From the NCBI GenBank assembly GCA_027627225.1, contig CM051040.1, positions 26,075,634 through 26,139,633 on the forward strand: a DNA stretch of 64,000 bases, read 5' to 3'. The notes under the pieces are model-generated. The model had not been told where the DNA came from, ran no database searches, and saw only the letters and a list, made by a program, of their open reading frames with translations. Of this stretch, positions 1 through 12,711 are shown one piece after another. This DNA comes from Congeria kusceri. Taxonomy: Eukaryota; Mollusca; Bivalvia; Myida; Dreissenidae. The stretch's first letter is position 1. The number at the start of each line of letters is the position of its first letter. The position numbers and the translations under genes are program-made.

Positions 1-346
1 TAACACTATAACAAACTTACCCTCTAGTTCCAGATAATGTTAAATGACCTACACTTGAAAAACGGCAATCGAATTTGATGAATTTAAGGAACTTAGGTTT
101 TCACTAATTAGCTTTGAGAATACGAACCCTGGTTTCTTTTTTTAGTAAAGAAAATGCTACATTTCTTTATTTAATCAAACTGTTCTTACAAAACGTGTTT
201 ATCACATGCTATACCTTGTTTCCCGTGTATTACGGACATTACGAATTTTTTTATATTACTAATGTGTAAGATAACATTTTGAGCATTTTCATTGGCTATT
301 TATTATATGCTTTTCAGTCAAATATCGAATTTTATTGGTGGAATAG

Positions 347-413
347 TCTTATATTTTCACTGTTCGAGCAGTGAAAATATAAGATTTTATATTTTCACTG
401 CAGTGAAAATATA
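347..413. repeat. Two adjacent short palindromes
   Basis: The arm CTTATATTTTCACTG and its complement occur twice in a row, giving two back-to-back hairpins with tiny loops. Looks like a foldback remnant. Confidence 0.7.
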
Positions 414-731
414 ACATAAAACGGACTATTTTTCCATGAATAGCATCGATCTACAAGTAGTGGTTTACAACCCCTAGCAAATTTATATACATGTTCAGTA
501 TGTACATGCATGTGTTTACATAAAACACATTATAAAATTCAACAAAATTATAATTTAGCTACAACGACTCACAAAATAAGGCACTTTTTTCCCACCAAAC
601 TAACGAGTGATATTTTTGGAATCATTTATGACGTCATTTTTACGACGTCAGAATACACGAACATGTGACGTTTAAGCTTATCTCGCGCAATTTTATTTAT
701 TTATTGTCCGAAAGCATAAAATAAAAAGAAA

Positions 732-882
732 ATTTGTTGATTTCGGTGTAAGATCGTATTGTATTTTTACGAGTGATCATAGAAAATAGATATTTTCACT
801 CGTGGCTGCGCCACTCTTGAAAATATCATTTTCTATGAACACTCGTGAAATAAAATATGATCTTACACCGAAATCAACAAAT
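732..882. repeat. 151-bp imperfect palindrome (foldback element)
   Basis: The left end ATTTGTTGATTTCGGTGTAA is exactly complementary to the right end, and similarity continues inward to a GC-rich centre (GTGGCTGCGCCAC). The arms are about 65-70 bases with few mismatches. Confidence 0.85.
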
Positions 883-2894
883 ATCCTCTATATATATTCG
901 TTGACTGACCAATCGCATGAGATTAATTTGGTGAAATTACGTCGTCAATATGAAATGATGTCAAGTCAGTACACAACTTTCAGGATTTACCAACTTATTT
1001 TTGTAAAATTAGAAGGAATTATTTCGTTTGAAAGCATATGATAAAAAGATCTGACACTCGATGTCATCTCATGCCATATGTTATTAAACTCGCCCAGGAA
1101 ATTCGTTAGTACCAACAAAATTCATAAACACGTTTAATAAAATATGTTATGAAATGACAACTCGTGTCAGATCCTATATTTTTGTTATTCCACTAAATAC
1201 TGTAATGTAAACTTTTCACAAACTTAAAGTAAAATGTTTACTCCACTAAAGCGACATATGCCAGCTTTACTAATGGGATCAGTAGTTTAAGAATTCCCGA
1301 GGGGCAAGCATCAATTTCCAAAAGGTCCCCTAATAAATCACGTGAAAATGTCATATGTGTATCTGAGTAATCAGTTATAATTTTTATATTTCGATAGAAA
1401 TTCCTGTGGATGTTTACTTAAGCCATACCGTTTAATTTGGTAATGCATCATTTAAATTGCATTTCAACTGTGGTTGTTATAAAAGTAGTTCGCCACAATG
1501 TGGCGAAAGATGCGATGTTTTCTTTAGTACATTTCAATTGTATCATTTTGTTGTGTCTTTACGACGAACGATTTTAAAGCGGATTTTTAAACCAAAAAAA
1601 CATTAAGTTGATCCAGATCTTTGTGAACCCTATTTTAGACCCTTATCTTGAAATACTAGGCTGAAGAACATCTTGAATCCGAATATCAGATTAATTTTAG
1701 AGTTATCACTGCTTTCCTCTGTCATGAACTTTTATATACAAAGTTAATATACAATGTATTTTCTTTCACATCTTCATAACAGTAAGTAATCACTTCACAG
1801 AACATGAGTGTAAAACACAATGTATATACATCGCGCCTCTGTTTATTCAATGTGGACATGACGCGGCAGCTTAATGCAAACCAATATTATATGTTGTTGT
1901 GATTTGCTTTGCTTAAATATCAACCTACTTTTTAAAACGATCAGTTATACTCAAACAGAAATCCACAAGGCTATAACTATGTGCCATCAATCAAACAAAT
2001 GTTTGTTTCTATAAATTATATGAATACGAGTACATGCATTCAGTTAATTTTGTATAATATTGTTTAGCTTACGCAATATTCCAATTGTTTCTCAAAATGA
2101 ATAAAGGTCTTTAAATTAACAGTCTACACTATGTTAAAAAGTATTTATAATAGAAGACTTATAGTCATTTCAAATTATATAAAGTTTAATTATATTCTGT
2201 TGTTTGTAGACTGTAGGCGTAAGCCAACGGTCTTTAGTAAGTTGAGTTCAAGAGATTGAATCGCGCGACCTACTTTTTACTTTAAAGGCTACGAAACACT
2301 AACAATCGATACCCCCAAATTTATATGCTGCATCGGCTATTTCGGCCAGTTTCAGATTAATCGACACGTTGGCTGTTATGCATATTATTGCGTTTGCATT
2401 GAGTAGTTTTCATACATCAAGATGATCCGAGTAAGGAGTATACTATATAATATATAGCATTGCAGAAATTCAATTTCATACAAACAAATGTGTCCTTTCC
2501 GCTACAAAGATTGTGCATTTTATATTCATTTAGTTTGGTTTCTTTCCTTTTCTCGCCAACAGTCTTTCGTGGCTGTCAGCGTTTTGATTCGGTTGTGTGC
2601 CGAACTGCTGCATACTCTACTTGCGGAATAGACAACCAAAGATTCAATCACCCTTGAAAAAATAGACCTTGTCGTGTTTTGTCTTTAACAATTTTAACTC
2701 ATCTCCTTCTATTGTTAACATATTAAAATGTCAATCGTTGTGCGTGGCACTGACCCCTACATCATAAAAATGACACCGTATTCTCGTATTGCACAAAACT
2801 ATACATCCCATAATTAGCGTATCTGGACGACATGGTCTCCAAACGGAACTATGTTTAACATGCTAATATGTCAGGAAGTGAACCCTTGTTCTTG

Positions 2895-4088
2895 TTAAAG
2901 ACGTTCGCAACATTTTTTTTGCAATTTTTTCCAACGACAGATTTTCTTAAAAATTTGCACAAACATGTGTCAGTGTATCCTAAAACTAAAACAGTCTTTA
3001 AAAATAGGGGTCACCGGCCTTGTTCCGGAAATATTGGTGTTTAAAAACAGTACCTGTCGAAGCCCTTTTTTCAGTTTGTGTGGCTAGCAATGTTAACTAA
3101 TATAAAGAGTTCATATTCAAACAAGGACGGAGATTTTGAAATGCATCTTTTTTTAATGTTTCACTGGCAATATACAATTGCATTTTAATGATAAAACGCG
3201 CTTTATCTATAGTTACCATTTCTAAAATGACTTTTAATGCACGCTTAATGAGTTTAATTCTGCATTTAATATGCCTTCGAAAACATAAATTAATAATCAA
3301 ATATACGAATATCTTTTGTTCCAAACTTCAGATTTTGTTAAAAAAATATCACATACATGTGTCATTGTTTACTGAAACTAAAACAGTGTTAAAATTAGGG
3401 GTCACCGGCCTTTTTCTGGAAATATTGGGTTTTGAATACGGTACCTGTCTAAGCCCCTTTTTCAGTTTGGATTTTTATCAATGTTTCAAGTATACAGGAG
3501 AGCTTTTTTCAAACAAGGTTATGGTTCTTTCGATTGGTATGTTTTCACATGTCTTGTTTGGCAATATACAAGTGTATTTTGGTAATAAAAAAGTCCTTAC
3601 CTACAATTACTGTAATTATTATGAATTTGACTGGAAATTGAAGTAGGTCAAATGGGTACTAATAATACCTTCCAAAACGTCATTTATTATGCATCAATAT
3701 ATTTTGTTCCAAACGACAGATTTTTATTTTATTTTTGCACATACATGCACCAATGTATGCTAACACCAAAACATTAATAAAAAGAATGGGTCACCGAACT
3801 TGTTTGGGAAATATTGGACTTTAAATAGGGTACCTGTGTAGCCTTTTCATGTTTCGTGTTTACGTAAACAACTCATTAATTGCCAAAATAGAATGGAGAT
3901 ATTTAATGGAACTTTTTTGATCTAATTAGTTAGGCAATACATTGTATATTGCCATTGACTAGAACTTAATCACATATTTATATTTATTGATTGAAATTAG
4001 TATAGTGTAACATATGTACAATAAAGAAATAATGAAGCAAAAGGAGAAATTAACCCAATTTTTTTCTTTTTGTTGCGAACGTCTTTAA
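2895..4088. mobile_element. About 1.2-kb element with TTAA-ended inverted repeats
   Basis: TTAAAGACGTTCGCAACA at 2895-2912 recurs as its exact complement at 4071-4088. Between them lie three diverged tandem units of about 390 bases, each with GGGGTCACCG-like, GGAAATATTGG and GTACCTGTC blocks (near 2990, 3385 and 3770). No transposase is visible; the 152-residue frame at 3188-3646 spans repeat units and is not called a gene. TTAA at both ends recalls piggyBac-type targets, but the rest of the end does not decide the family. Confidence 0.6.
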
Positions 4089-4127
4089 GGGCTACACTCC
4101 GAGCCTTATATTATGATATATCTGCTC

Positions 4128-4285
4128 TAATTTATTTCACTATTCTTTATTTCAATTTACTTTATTTTATTTCACCTTACTTTATTTCATTTTGCATAAC
4201 TTTATTTCACTTTTCCTAATTTTACTTTACTTCATTTCACTTAATTTCAGTTTACTTTATTTCACTTTACTTTATTTCATTTCAC
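4128..4285. repeat. CTTTATTTCA-type pyrimidine-rich tandem tract
   Basis: Degenerate 10-base units such as CTTTATTTCA repeated about fifteen times on the plus strand. Confidence 0.75.
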
Positions 4286-4439
4286 TGTGTATGCGTACTT
4301 GAATTTGCTGCTGTGTTATGATGTACATCTTTATACAACTGATGTTATATGATATATTTACAATTATGAAGAGTAAAATAAGCAATAAACAAGGCAGTCC
4401 AAAGGACAGCTATATCCCCCGCCGTGATCCTTCGTTAGA

Positions 4440-5320
4440 TTTTAAAGGCGACTTTGAAGTATCACACTGACCTTAATCAGTTTCATGAAAATTCCTTAAA
4501 GGGCATAGTAGATATGGAGCTGAGACAAAAATGGAGGCTCAAACATTTGACCTTTAAGTGTGACCTTGACCTTGAGGTGGCCAGACTGCTCCATGCCTTC
4601 TGCGTATCGCCTCAATGTGATAAACATTTGAGCCAAGTTTTATGAAAATCCTTCAAAGGGCATAGGAGATATGGAGCAGACATAAAAATGGAGGCTCAAA
4701 CATTTGACCTTCAAGTGTGACCTTGACCTTCAGGTGGCGTGACTGCCTCATGCCTTCTGTACATTGCCTCAGTGTGATAAACATTTGAGGCAAGTTTCAT
4801 GAAAATCCTTTAAAGGGCACAGGAGATATAGAACGGACATGAAAATACAGGCTCAAACATTCAACCTTCTAGTGTGACATTGACCTTGAGTTGGCGTGAC
4901 TGGCTTCTGCACATGGTCCCAATGAGCAAACATTTGAGCTAAGTTTCATGAAAATCCTTCAAAGGGTATAGGGGATATGGAGCGGACACGAAAAACGGAC
5001 ACGAAAATGGAGGCTCAAAAATGTAACCTTTTAGTGTGGCGTGAAAGGCCGTTGCCGTCTGCACATCGTCTCAGTGACCTAAACATTTGAGCCAAGTTTC
5101 ATGAAAATCCTTCAAAAGGCATAGGAGATATGGGGCGGACACGAAATGGAGGCTCGAATATTTGACCTTCAAGTGTGACCTTGACCTTGAGCCGGCGTGA
5201 CTGACTCATGCCTTCTGCCCATCGTCTCAATGACCTAAACATTTGAGCCAAGTTTCATGAAAATCCTTCAAAGGGTATAGGAGATATGGAGCGGACACGA
5301 ACATGTTACGGACAGACGGA
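4440..5320. repeat. Tandem array, about 160-base units carrying TGACCTTGACCTT
   Basis: At least five diverged units, each with AAGTTTCATGAAAATCCTT, then GGAGATATGGAGCGGACA, GGAGGCTCAAACATTTGACC and TGTGACCTTGACCTTGAG. No coding frame is shared between units. Confidence 0.85.
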
Positions 5321-5402
5321 CGGACAGACGGACGGAAGGAAAAACGGACGGACGGACGAAGGGCATTCCTATAACCCCCTCCCGCTTCGCGGCGGGGGAT
5401 TA
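5310..5402. repeat. GGAC/GGACA tract and GC-rich hairpin ending the array
   Basis: Repeated GACGGACGGACA units are followed by CCCCCTCCCGCTTCGCGG and its complement, a hairpin ending in GGATTAACA. This tail marks the right border of the preceding array. Confidence 0.7.
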
Positions 5403-6189
5403 ACAAGTATCTTGCGGAATAAAATAAGAAGCTTTGACTACTGGACCATAGATATCGCAATTAAGGCATATTAGAAATAAACAATTTTTTATTAGATCAG
5501 ACAATATTTTATAAGTTGACAGCGCACACAATATCCGTAAATATGTATGCATTCAGCAGCCGTATACATGTACGTCTGGCGTATTTCAAAATACAGCGTT
5601 ACGTTACGTATACAGGTAGACGTTGCTTTTGTGATTAGACGTTACTTTTGTGACGTCCCTGCAGCTGATTAAATTGTCATCATTTGTTATATAACAGGAT
5701 TTAGCCGCAGCCAGTGAAAATTGTTTCCGTTTATTTGCAAAAAGTAAATTGCACTTTGAACGAATGGTAACAGAGTGTTTGTCAGTTAATGGTGGATTAT
5801 CAGAGACGACAGTTTTGCTTACCAAATAAATAAATGCAAACTTTTCAACTAGGGAGGACATTTCAAACTAGATCGGATATAGTTTGAATCAATTAAACTG
5901 ATCGTTGATTACCAGTGCTGAAAAATGTTGTTAAATCGCTACGGACTAAACACAATGTTCGCATAGAAAATGTTAACCCTGTTAACTTGACAGCCACTCT
6001 TGAACTTTTAGAAGATACTGCATTTTTAAATAGCGCTGATAAGCATATGTTTTATTGATGGACTGTAAATAACTAATGGAACTGTATATTTGAGTATTTT
6101 TTTTTACATTACTTTTCTACATTTTTTGTGTTTGAAAAGTGACATATAAATTAACAATCGTACAATCAACAAATTAATACCTATTTAAG
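5403..6189. other. 5' flank of the first receptor gene
   Basis: AT-rich, no repeats or frames of note. It must hold the promoter and leader of the 6.2-kb receptor, but no clear TATA or initiator can be singled out. Confidence 0.5.
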
Positions 6190-7413
6190 ATGGAACTTGA
6201 AGCATTAAATAACTCACTGGTAATGACGACACAATTTCGTCCAAGCTGGGGTCGCAATCAAGATATCAATGCGACCACGTGCAGATCCTGCAACGCCAAA
6301 TGTATTTATGAAGTCATAGAGACTGTATTTATAATTGGAATTACCATGAACGTATTGCTGGTGTATTTAATTGCGAAGGCCAAAGAACTCCGCGACACAA
6401 CCTTCATAGGTATAGCGTGTTTAGCGATCGCGGACGCGCTGTTTCTGCTCGTCAGAATCTTAATACCGCTGGAGACTATCGTATCCTTCTTCACGTGCGC
6501 GAAACGTCACCAGATCATCACCAGGCCATATTACGTCATCAGGTCGACCGCGTGGTTTGCGGCGAACGCGCACGTGGCCTTCCTTGCCGTGATTCGCTTC
6601 ATCATTCTTGCGTATCCCCTACAGAGCAATGTGTACCTGACGGCGCGGCGGATAACGGTTGTGTCGTGCAGCATCTGGGCGGTGGGGTTGCTGTTGCTAG
6701 GGACGATCGCTCTGCTGATTTTTTACAAACTCATACAGGGCATCAAGTCTCATGAGTTCGTCTTCACCCTGTGGACTGTTGTGTACATCATGCCTGTCTT
6801 CGTCACCACCGTTCTTCACCTTAAGAAGGTGTTCCTTGTGAATCAAAGAACGTATGAATTTGCGTCGGAAACTCATCGTAAAAACGTCAAACGAATGTCC
6901 CGGATGGTAATACTGGTGATAAGCCTGGCAATGCTTCTTCCTCTACCAAGATTCATCTTCAAGATTCTCGAGGTTCTGGCCACAGACCATAATTTATACA
7001 TGTCCAAGTCTTTTCAGATTCACTTCGAGGGAATCAGTAACCTAGTGTTTCTGGTGAACCACTCGATCAACCCCGTTATCTACGGCTTTTTGTGTCCGCG
7101 CCTGCGAAAGGTATTCGTCGCCACGTGCTGCAGATACCGGAAGAGGACGATGAGCCAGCGTTCCGTGGACGCCAACTCCTCGTCGGGGTCTACAAAATCG
7201 ACGGATAACGGCGTCGGCGTTAACATGAGACCATGCAGCACGAATGGTCCGAATCCGGAACAGAACGGCGTGGATAACAAGGGCTTTGACAGCCAGGAGA
7301 ACGGATCTGCTGCTGCCTCCGTGCACACCATAGAGCGGGTACCGCGCACCAGTAACTCCAGTGTGGATACCGTCATCAGCTCTTACAGCTCTGAAGGAGT
7401 ATCCACCATCTGA
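6190..7413 (+). CDS. Rhodopsin-family (class A) G-protein-coupled receptor, intact, single exon
   Basis: A 407-residue open frame with seven hydrophobic spans at about 42-62, 71-91, 115-137, 155-178, 191-212, 240-262 and 283-302. Class A landmarks are N54 in TM1, LAIAD with D82 in TM2, and NPVIY (294-298) in TM7, followed by a basic helix-8 stretch with a CC pair (313-314) that could be lipid-modified. The roughly 90-residue tail is Ser/Asn-rich, as for arrestin-regulated receptors. The N-terminus has glycosylation sequons (NNS, NAT) and a cysteine cluster C31-C34-C38. Unusual: DRY is I135-R136-F137, TM6 has LPLP (250-253) instead of CWxP, and no Cys is seen in extracellular loop 2. The ligand is unknown; a peptide ligand is only a guess from the family. 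It is a diverged paralogue of the minus-strand receptors near 20.3-21.2 and 29.6-30.7 kb. It sits alone, with no intron. The ATG follows a stop-rich leader. Confidence 0.93.
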   Translation: MELEALNNSLVMTTQFRPSWGRNQDINATTCRSCNAKCIYEVIETVFIIGITMNVLLVYLIAKAKELRDTTFIGIACLAIADALFLLVRILIPLETIVSFFTCAKRHQIITRPYYVIRSTAWFAANAHVAFLAVIRFIILAYPLQSNVYLTARRITVVSCSIWAVGLLLLGTIALLIFYKLIQGIKSHEFVFTLWTVVYIMPVFVTTVLHLKKVFLVNQRTYEFASETHRKNVKRMSRMVILVISLAMLLPLPRFIFKILEVLATDHNLYMSKSFQIHFEGISNLVFLVNHSINPVIYGFLCPRLRKVFVATCCRYRKRTMSQRSVDANSSSGSTKSTDNGVGVNMRPCSTNGPNPEQNGVDNKGFDSQENGSAAASVHTIERVPRTSNSSVDTVISSYSSEGVSTI

Positions 7414-7874
7414 AACCGTCAGAGTTAATTGGGGCTGGTATTGATTAAGCTCATAAGTGCATTTCTAACTTAAGTTGTACTTAAGTGAAACTATTAAATC
7501 ACATGTTCAGGTGGTTAATGGTTGCTTGTTATGGTGAAGTGAAGTCATCATTACAATATTGGACGACTACTTTGACATTGAATTGTGGTATAGAGGCAGA
7601 CTGATAATAATGGTATATCAATTATAATGAAATTATGTTTACTTATTGCTTAAAAACTTAAGTTATGTAAACACCATTTAACCATCGTTTGTTAACATGT
7701 GTCCTCTTATACATGTATACGTACATAACGTACGTCGTTCGTTATTTTGAGACATCATACTATGAAATGACGTACATATGCACATTTTTTCTCACAATTT
7801 ATATTAAATTGTGTATAAACAATTTTTTTGATATTGTATGTATCCATACTTTGTTATATAAATGATTTATAACA

Positions 7875-7880
7875 AATAAA
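7875..7880 (+). terminator. Candidate polyadenylation signal AATAAA for the receptor gene
   Basis: A canonical AATAAA lies about 460 bases after the receptor stop codon in AT-rich sequence. It is the plausible 3' end of the 6.2-7.4 kb transcript, but the hexamer is common in DNA this AT-rich. Confidence 0.35.
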
Positions 7881-8801
7881 AATTAACACATATAGGGTGA
7901 GAATTTCAACATGTACAGAACGTTTGTTTCATTTGTGATTTATATTTTACGCTTGCTGCTTGGATTGTTTGTGTTTCTTTTGGTACGTAGTCTGAACAAG
8001 GCTTCGTTAAGAAGCTGGGTTGGAGGGTTATGGATGAACTTGATCCTGTTATTGTAGGAACCCAATCAACAATGGCTTTCACTAAACATTTTAGATCAGA
8101 TTTATTGAATAGTCAATTACATGTTATAATGTTCAGTCGTTTTGCGTTACAAACGCATTATAATTTTATCCATTTCCAATGATGATTACTCATTTCAATT
8201 TGTTCTATGTCAATAGAGCTCCTGTGTATAAATTTTTCTGTTATATTTGCAATCTGTGACAACAATTTTGTAAATTGTTAATTTGTCAACTGTGCACAGG
8301 ACCCATTAATATGAATCTATAACGAGATGAGTTCACACTGACCTTGATCCTACAGTTAGTCCTTTGTACACACGTGTCTGTTTATTATGTACATTAACGT
8401 GCCTTAAATTATTAGCGTGAAAACAAATTATTTAGATGAAACTAAATTATTAACATGAAGTAAGTTATTTACACGAAAGTAAAGTATTTGCATGAACCAA
8501 TTTAAGTGTCTGCACATGTGCCTGGCACATTCTTTGTACATTAGATGAGACTTCATGACAATGATTTGTGAATGTTCTTCAAATGATTTTAGTTAATACT
8601 AAGTTTTAGATGAGACCGTTCGTGGATATGAACTTGAATGCTTTCTATATTTGCAGTTAATAAAATTGTAATATTTGTCTGTGTTTGTATAATGTATGGG
8701 CATTCCGTAAATAAAAAATACGTTCTGCTCCCTTCTAGTATCCTCAGTGTACACACATCCCTTGTATTCTAATAATTATTTTTTAATGAATTTTCGATTT
8801 A
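7881..8801. other. AT-rich spacer after the first receptor
   Basis: I see nothing beyond short degenerate motifs (a few ATTATTT-ACATGAA-like units near 8410-8500). Confidence 0.5.
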
Positions 8802-9047
8802 TCGTTGTTTATCGGCTAATAAACAACGATTTTGGAGTTCTGATGCGTAGGAATTAAACCACGAGGGCGTTAGCCCGAGCTGTTTAATTGTCACGCCTCA
8901 GAACGACAAAGAGTAGTTTACTGGCCGATAAACAACGATTTGGAGTTCTGATACGTAGGAATTAAACAACGAGGGCGTTAGTCCGAGTTGTTTAATAGCC
9001 ACGCATCAGAATAACAAAGAGCTGTTTAGTGGCCGATAAACAACGAT
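8802..9047. repeat. Tandem pair of hairpin units with CpG-rich centres
   Basis: Two units of about 120 bases. Each is a palindrome (GTTCTGATGCGTAGGAATTA against its complement) centred on ACGAGGGCGTTAGCCCGAG, with TCGTTGTTTATCGGC-type sequence between and outside the units. Confidence 0.8.
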
Positions 9048-9491
9048 CTTGCAAAAATTATTTCGATTCTTACATGATTTGAGATATATTTTTGCAATTG
9101 TAATTGGAACTACTTTTTACTATGCTCCGCTCAGAATCGGGATCTGTCTTTGCTTTGTTTATTTGGGTAGTTTAACAACGATAATTGTGTTCTTGCCAAT
9201 TAAAAGATAAGTGATTATCATGTTAGAATAGTATTTTAATTTATTGTATTTATTTATTTATTATAGAAACACAGATGTAACAAAAATACTTACGGCAGTA
9301 TGAATGTCAAGAAATACCTTGAATGGTAGATATATCATTTTTGTCCGTGGTTGGTGCGTCAATTATTTGCATTCAAAACCACATCAAATAATGAGAACCA
9401 ACTCATTAAAGCAAAACGATGATACATCAAGCCCAGTGTGTTGGCGTTCCTTTGACAGCAGCTGCGTCTAACACGGTTTATCAACAGAACA

Positions 9492-9574
9492 CGTCGTCCC
9501 TTGAAAGCCAGACGGTGTTATCAGTAGATGAGCAACGAAGGCTGATAGCCCCGTCTGGCTTTCAAGAGACGATA
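9492..9574. repeat. Palindrome with 20-plus-base arms
   Basis: CTTGAAAGCCAGACGG and its complement CCGTCTGGCTTTCAAG flank a smaller inner inverted repeat (TATCAGT / CTGATA). Confidence 0.75.
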
Positions 9575-10139
9575 TTTCAGCTCATAGTATGATACTAAAG
9601 CTTGACGATGTGTGAGCGCGTGCTTAAGCTTGACGGCTTGACGTTCACTTGAATAGGATTGATATTAAGGAAGACGGCATAGGAATTAAATGTAAATAGC
9701 CAGCAATAAAGTTCACGTTAACATTGCAGTAAAGACCATTTCTTCAAATGCCATGCAATTTTATTTGTAGATAATCCAACGATGTTCTGTTTGCTAAAAA
9801 GATCAATATTTTGGAAACCAAAATTAATCATTAGAACATAAATTAGGTTCAACAATACAATATATCACATACAACAATATTAACAATATACTAAGTATTT
9901 TGTTTCAACTGTTGCATTGCAACTGGTGGGTTTTGTGTGGTGTTCTATAGAACTTGGCTAAATATAGGTTAAAATTCGGCATGTATGACACCAATAGTTT
10001 TTAAATACGTGAATACTGAAAACAATAAATATATTTTTTGCAAAATACCGTTATGTCGGACATTTAGCGGCGGATTAGCAGTGTATATTGTTTTTCACGC
10101 GGTCTTGTCTGAAGCGAGTTTCCTTGACGATTACTAGGG

Positions 10140-10510
10140 TCCGCACGATTAGTCGAACATTTTCCAACAAAACCTCATAGAAGATCTTTCTGTGTAAAAC
10201 CTTCTGTCTATAAATTTACCCAGCTTTTAAATTCAATTAATACACCAAATGTTATTAATCTTAAAAATAAAGTTTGTAAGTTTATTAAGGAAGATATGAA
10301 TGTAAGAAATGCACTAACTTTCGCTAATAATTAACACACGGTTCATCCTCCGATTACCTGCTTTCGAAATATGCATTGATAAGAATGATTTGCATATATT
10401 TTTTTAACACTACGCTATGTCACGTGGATTGCATATATTATTTTTATATGTGTTGTAGACGATGTACTTGTACAAATCATCAATAAAATATTCTGTTCTG
10501 TTCTGTTGTG
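10140..10510 (+). mobile_element. Truncated LINE 3' end with TTCTG tail
   Basis: A short frame (KVCKFIKEDMNVRNAL before a stop) looks like the C-terminus of a non-LTR reverse-transcriptase ORF. It is followed by about 190 bases of 3' UTR and the tail AATAAAATATTCTGTTCTG. No other domain remains. Confidence 0.5.
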
Positions 10511-12311
10511 TGATTGTGATACATTTACGCATTCTGGCAGTCGAAGCTAATTTTTTGTTAGCTATGGCAGTCGAAATTACATGTTAATTTTTTCAATACT
10601 GTTGGTATTTGTTATGTCAAGTAGTCGATTAGATAACGTCGCTTTAACCACACATCTGTCAGACGTCGTAAAATGTCAGTTTGCGGCTTTCGTCATCTGC
10701 GCCATTTACTGCTAACAAGTGTCATATCTCTCACAGTAATGGCTGCATAACCGCCGTTATGGCAGATGTATTATGATAAATATCTATTATCCCACAACTA
10801 AAACTTCTATCCAACGGTTATGTTGTATCTCATTAATATTATTTCATAAAACAATAACAAGAAACATATTTAACGCTATAATGGATATGCTAATTTCATG
10901 ACTTCATTTAATTAAAGACCTAGTATAAGGAATGTCTGGCCACTCCATGGGGTATTCCGCTCAGTGTATTGGTCCACCATAAATCTCTTATCATACTCTG
11001 CGATCTATTCTCTCAGCTGACTGGGCAATGGTTTTGTGCACTGTTTCAATTCATCTCTACCTCTGCAGCAGTGTATTATCTCAGCTGATAAGGGTCAAGA
11101 CACTGTGACCACAGCGGGATGCCAATACACAGGGGTATAATACCCCAGATTGGGGGGGGGGGGGCGGATGGGGGGGGGGGCAAATAAAGAACGATTGAAC
11201 CCGGCCTTTAAATGAGATCATTTTCCAAGAAATTTGAAATGCCTGTATAGAATACTAGCATTATTACTGTAGAAAAAATCTTATTAAAAATCAAGCATAT
11301 TAATATGTTTTAGCATTATTAGCATTATTTGTTTAAACGAATTTCATTGTCGCCCCTTTTACTGATAATTAAGGGTCATGCAACTTTAAATTGTGTACGA
11401 TTTCTGCATGTAATTACTTATAATTGTAATTATGATGACTCACGTGTGTACGTATGGCGATTCGGTAGCGTCGGTACGTACTAGGACGTTACGTACTAGG
11501 ACGTCCAAGACGACTGCCTGTAACACTCTTCCATGTTTACAACGATCTCCACTGTACTTGAATTTCAAAATAGTCAGCGATTTTTTTTTTAAATTCTTGA
11601 ATACAAACATGTAAGAGCAACATACAGATAATCACGATTTTTATGACAACATCAGCATGCTTGTTGTCGCATTATTTTTGTTTTTATTTCAACAAAATGT
11701 GACAACTGAAATATATGATTGATGGAAACCCAGAATGGCGATCGTTTAAAAATATAAACGTGTCTGTATCTATACCAAGACGTATGGTTACACACAACAC
11801 TTTAAGCTTATCTTTTCCCAACACTTTCCACGACCCTTTATTAGGATCTTTCGATTACCTTATTGATATTATTTTAAGTCTAAGCAATATCTGACTTTCT
11901 GTAAGTTGGTAAGGTAACCTTTTAAGGATACCTAACGAAACGCAGACAGTACTTACTTTGCCGATTGCTAATAAACTTTGAAACTTGAAACTTGAAAACT
12001 TCAATTATAACGCCTAAGATTCACGTGTTCATTATAAAGAGGAATTGCTCCATCCAACACGGGTCATTGTGCCTGTTGGGGTTCGAAGGGTTATATATTA
12101 TTATATATTCTCGGTTACCCTAGGCAGGCAGTTTGCTAGTGGTAGGCAGATTATTGTAGAAAACATCCTCACTTTATTACTTACTGTATTGGCTATGAAT
12201 ATGCAATGTCCTGTTTTATGACAAATAAATATTATATCATATTTCAGAGAGTTTTCTTTGTTCTGCGGTATTTAATCATTTTGAAATATTGGAGGGCGGA
12301 GCCTAATATGC
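10511..12311. other. Non-coding spacer with poly-G run
   Basis: No gene is seen. An interrupted run of about 25 G lies at 11152-11180. The 60-residue frame at 11432 has no features. Confidence 0.5.
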
Positions 12312-12395
12312 AAGCTTATCGTGCAAGAAGTAGCGTGCAGTATATTGAAATATAGTTGTAATTTATACGCACGCTACTTATTGCACGGTAAGCTT
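12312..12395. repeat. Hairpin with 27-base arms
   Basis: Left arm begins AAGCTTATCGTGCAAGAAGT and the complementary right arm ends TTGCACGGTAAGCTT, with a loop of about 30 bases. Confidence 0.8.
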
Positions 12396-12557
12396 CCAAA
12401 TTTCTTCAGCGCTTAAATTTGGTAACGACACACATGCTTGACACACATGCCAAGCATCACGTTACGTTAAGAAAACGCTTATGGGATAGGCATCATGGCA
12501 AGTTGCAATGTGATAGATAAATATGGTATAAAACACTTGTAGCACACTTCGACCTCA

Positions 12558-12611
12558 ATATGTTAATTATTTAATCTCGCCCTGCGGGCTCGTTAAATAA
12601 CTAACATATTT
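12558..12611. repeat. Small palindrome with GC-rich centre
   Basis: AATATGTTAATTATTTAA and a near-complement flank the centre CTCGCCCTGCGGGCTCG. Confidence 0.75.
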
Positions 12612-12677
12612 CGGTCAAAATATTACTAAACTTTTACTTATGTTATGTTTTGGTTAATATGTAATCGTATACCCCTG

Positions 12678-12711
12678 TGCCCCCCCCCCCCCCCCCCCAC
12701 ACACACACATC
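12678..12711. repeat. Poly-C run followed by CA repeat
   Basis: About 20 C residues followed by ACACACACACA. Confidence 0.9.

Larger units (their letters stand above)
1..2894. other. Non-coding AT-rich stretch with two palindromes
   Basis: Short frames here (for example 802-1041 and 2460-2657) have no recognisable protein features; the first simply runs through a palindrome. Apart from the palindromes listed separately I see no gene or known repeat. Confidence 0.6.

Noticed and set aside
3188..3646. 152-residue open frame on the plus strand
   Set aside because: It crosses two units of a diverged tandem repeat within an inverted-end element, has no domain or biased codon use, and an overlapping minus frame is also open.
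6417..7376. Overlapping frames of about 60-112 residues inside the first receptor
   Set aside because: Shadows of a well-supported receptor frame; none shows independent features.
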